From contig JACQFO010000096.1 in assembly GCA_016200025.1 (NCBI GenBank), forward strand, positions 1 to 14,092: 14,092 nucleotides of DNA, written 5' to 3'. The notes under the pieces are model-generated. The model was not told the DNA's origin and made no database searches. It worked only from the letters and a program-made list of their open reading frames with translations. The position numbers and the translations under genes are program-made. Positions 13,306 through 14,092 of this stretch are shown in pieces; positions within the stretch are counted from its first letter, which is position 1, and every line of letters begins with the position of its first letter. Source of the stretch: Nitrososphaerota archaeon (GTDB taxonomy: Archaea > Thermoproteota > Nitrososphaeria > Nitrososphaerales > Gagatemarchaeaceae).

Positions 13306-13400
13306 GCCGGGGTGGCAGAGTGGTTAATGCGCGGGCCTTGAGTTGCAACAGGAGAGCCCGTGACCTTCGGGTCGCGTGGGTTCGAATCCTACCCCCGGCG
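13306..13400 (+). tRNA. tRNA-Ser(UGA) with a 12-base intron
   Basis: The acceptor stem pairs GCCGGGG (13306-13312) with CCCCGGC (13393-13399), with discriminator G13400 and no encoded CCA. The D-stem is GCA/TGC (13315-13317 with 13328-13330). The anticodon stem CGGGC (13332-13336) pairs with GCCCG (13356-13360). The anticodon is TGA at 13339-13341. The variable arm is long, GACC-TTCG-GGTC, marking a class II tRNA. The T-stem GTGGG/CCTAC surrounds TTCGAAT. The anticodon loop is 19 bases instead of 7, so 13343-13354 is taken as an intron at position 37/38. After removal the tRNA is 83 bases. Class II shape, UGA anticodon and G73 all fit serine. It ends one base before the stop of the converging cyclase gene. 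Confidence 0.93.
13343..13354 (+). other. Archaeal tRNA intron, 12 bases, position 37/38
   Basis: The central 4-bp helix pairs CTTG (13337-13340) with CAGG (13349-13352). It is flanked by three-base bulges AGT (13341-13343) and AGA (13353-13355). Cutting after the second base of each bulge releases exactly TTGCAACAGGAG and restores a seven-base loop. The distal side is a five-base loop rather than a second helix, so it is the relaxed bulge-helix-loop form of the splicing-endonuclease substrate. Confidence 0.8.
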
Positions 13401-13401
13401 C

Positions 13402-14092
13402 CTACTTCTGCTGGTCGATCCTGAAGACCTCCACTTCTCCGACGATGTTCTTGATCTCCTTGAAGCCCAGGTCCGTTACGTGGTTCTCAAGCTTGTTCCA
13501 GACCTGGTCGAAGACCTGGCGAGACATGCAGATCCCCCCGGGCTCGGCCGCGACCTGTATCCTCGACGCTATGTTCACCGCGTCCCCCACGATGTCCTTC
13601 CCGTCCCTTTCTACGTCCCCCACGTGTATCCCTATGCGGAGCTCCACGCGCTGGCCCACCCCCGCCTTGCTGTTGCGCCCGCGGACGGCCTTCTGTATCT
13701 CCACCGCGCATAGGCTCGCCTCCAGCGCGCTCGCAAACTCCAGCAGGAATGCGTCCCCCATCGTCTTGACCTCGCGCCCGTGGAACCTGGGAAGCAGCGA
13801 CCTCACGATCGCCTGTTGCTCGGCCAGGAGCTTCAGCGCGTTCCTCTCGTCCTTCTGGGCCAGGGAAGTGTAGCCCACGATATCGGTGAAGACGATGGCC
13901 GCAAGCCCCCTGGTGGGGGCCTCCTTGAACGTCTCCAGGAATCCGTTCATCTTCCAATACGTCTCGAGGAAGTCGAGACCCCTCTGCGAAGCGGAGAAGC
14001 GCGTCTCCCCGTTCTCCTGGCTCACCCTCGCCAGTCCAAAGTCAGTCAACTCCTGGAGCATGAGCCTCAGCCTGTCGATGGGGACCCCGACC
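13402..14092 (-). CDS. Winged-helix / class III adenylate cyclase fusion (N terminus beyond the window)
   Basis: The reading frame is open to the right edge; 229 residues are visible and no start can be assigned (an internal Met at 14061 lies inside the N-terminal domain). Residues 1-50 resemble an archaeal HTH_45-type winged helix: Ile-Asp-Arg-Leu, Leu-Gln-Glu-Leu with Phe-Gly-Leu, then Gln-Arg-Gly-Leu-Asp-Phe-Leu-Glu. Residues about 61-226 form a class III nucleotidyl cyclase. Metal ligands are Asp70 (Phe-Thr-Asp-Ile-Val-Gly) and Asp113 (Met-Gly-Asp-Ala-Phe). Adenine-selecting residues are Lys109 and Asp166. Transition-state residues are Asn173 and Arg177 (Val-Asn-Ile-Ala-Ser-Arg). All are present, so it should make cAMP from ATP as a dimer. 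It has no membrane segment in the visible part. The stop is one base from the end of tRNA-Ser. Confidence 0.87.
   Translation of the reverse strand, partial: VGVPIDRLRLMLQELTDFGLARVSQENGETRFSASQRGLDFLETYWKMNGFLETFKEAPTRGLAAIVFTDIVGYTSLAQKDERNALKLLAEQQAIVRSLLPRFHGREVKTMGDAFLLEFASALEASLCAVEIQKAVRGRNSKAGVGQRVELRIGIHVGDVERDGKDIVGDAVNIASRIQVAAEPGGICMSRQVFDQVWNKLENHVTDLGFKEIKNIVGEVEVFRIDQQK

Noticed and set aside
13306..13400. Reading the tRNA as tRNA-Leu(GAG)
   Set aside because: That register puts a pyrimidine at position 37 and breaks the five-base-pair anticodon stem symmetry; TGA with G73 and the long variable arm fits serine.
1..14092. CRISPR array, IS element, integrase attachment site or replication origin
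   Set aside because: No regularly spaced repeats, transposase or integrase motifs, terminal inverted repeats around genes, or origin-type repeat clusters were seen. The tRNA-Ser has no neighbouring integrase and no duplicated 3' end was noticed in the window.

Overview
The window looks like a piece of an archaeal chromosome that is GC-rich, compact and gene-dense. Three independent signs point to Archaea. (1) TATA-like boxes lie about 25-30 bases upstream of many start codons, implying leaderless mRNAs. Shine-Dalgarno-like sites appear mainly in front of genes inside operons. (2) A class II tRNA-Ser(UGA) is interrupted by a 12-base intron at the canonical archaeal position 37/38. (3) Several proteins have an archaeal flavour, such as a winged-helix/nucleotide-cyclase fusion and a TFB-like zinc ribbon. 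A soil or thermal lineage of Thaumarchaeota or a relative is a guess; the phylum cannot be fixed from this sequence alone.

Layout. 1-133: 3' end of a GNAT acetyltransferase (+). 130-285: a 51-residue cysteine-rich protein (-). 353-1570: a PrxQ/Bcp peroxiredoxin followed by a membrane protein (-). 1635-2480: a metal-dependent amidohydrolase (+). 2477-2962: a DUF2203 protein (-). 3017-3562: PduO-type cobalamin adenosyltransferase (+). 3563-6258: a thiolase then an aldehyde dehydrogenase (- operon). 6280-6435: a regulatory intergenic region with a hairpin and tandem dyads. 6436-7758: an MFS exporter (+). 7780-10171: an operon of two crotonase-fold enzymes and a NIF3-family protein (-). 10250-10654: a hotdog thioesterase (+). 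10773-11429: a free-standing HTH + LAGLIDADG protein (+). 11433-12323: 3-hydroxyacyl-CoA dehydrogenase (-). 12349-13266: a tandem GNAT protein (-). 13306-13400: tRNA-Ser (+). 13402 to the right edge: a winged-helix/class III adenylate cyclase (-), cut by the window end.

How the genes fit together. The metabolic core is CoA-thioester degradation: enoyl-CoA hydratase, a PaaG-like isomerase, 3-hydroxyacyl-CoA dehydrogenase, a PcaF/PaaJ-like thiolase, an acyl-CoA thioesterase and an aldehyde dehydrogenase. They sit in several separate transcription units rather than one operon. Together they resemble either beta-oxidation or the lower half of phenylacetate/beta-ketoadipate catabolism. The PduO enzyme would supply adenosylcobalamin, for example to a methylmalonyl-CoA mutase elsewhere. 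Convergent gene pairs are packed so tightly that stop codons overlap or abut. Divergent pairs share promoter regions of about 55-180 bases. The LAGLIDADG gene, and more weakly the MFS gene, are poorer in GC than their neighbours and may have been acquired by transfer.
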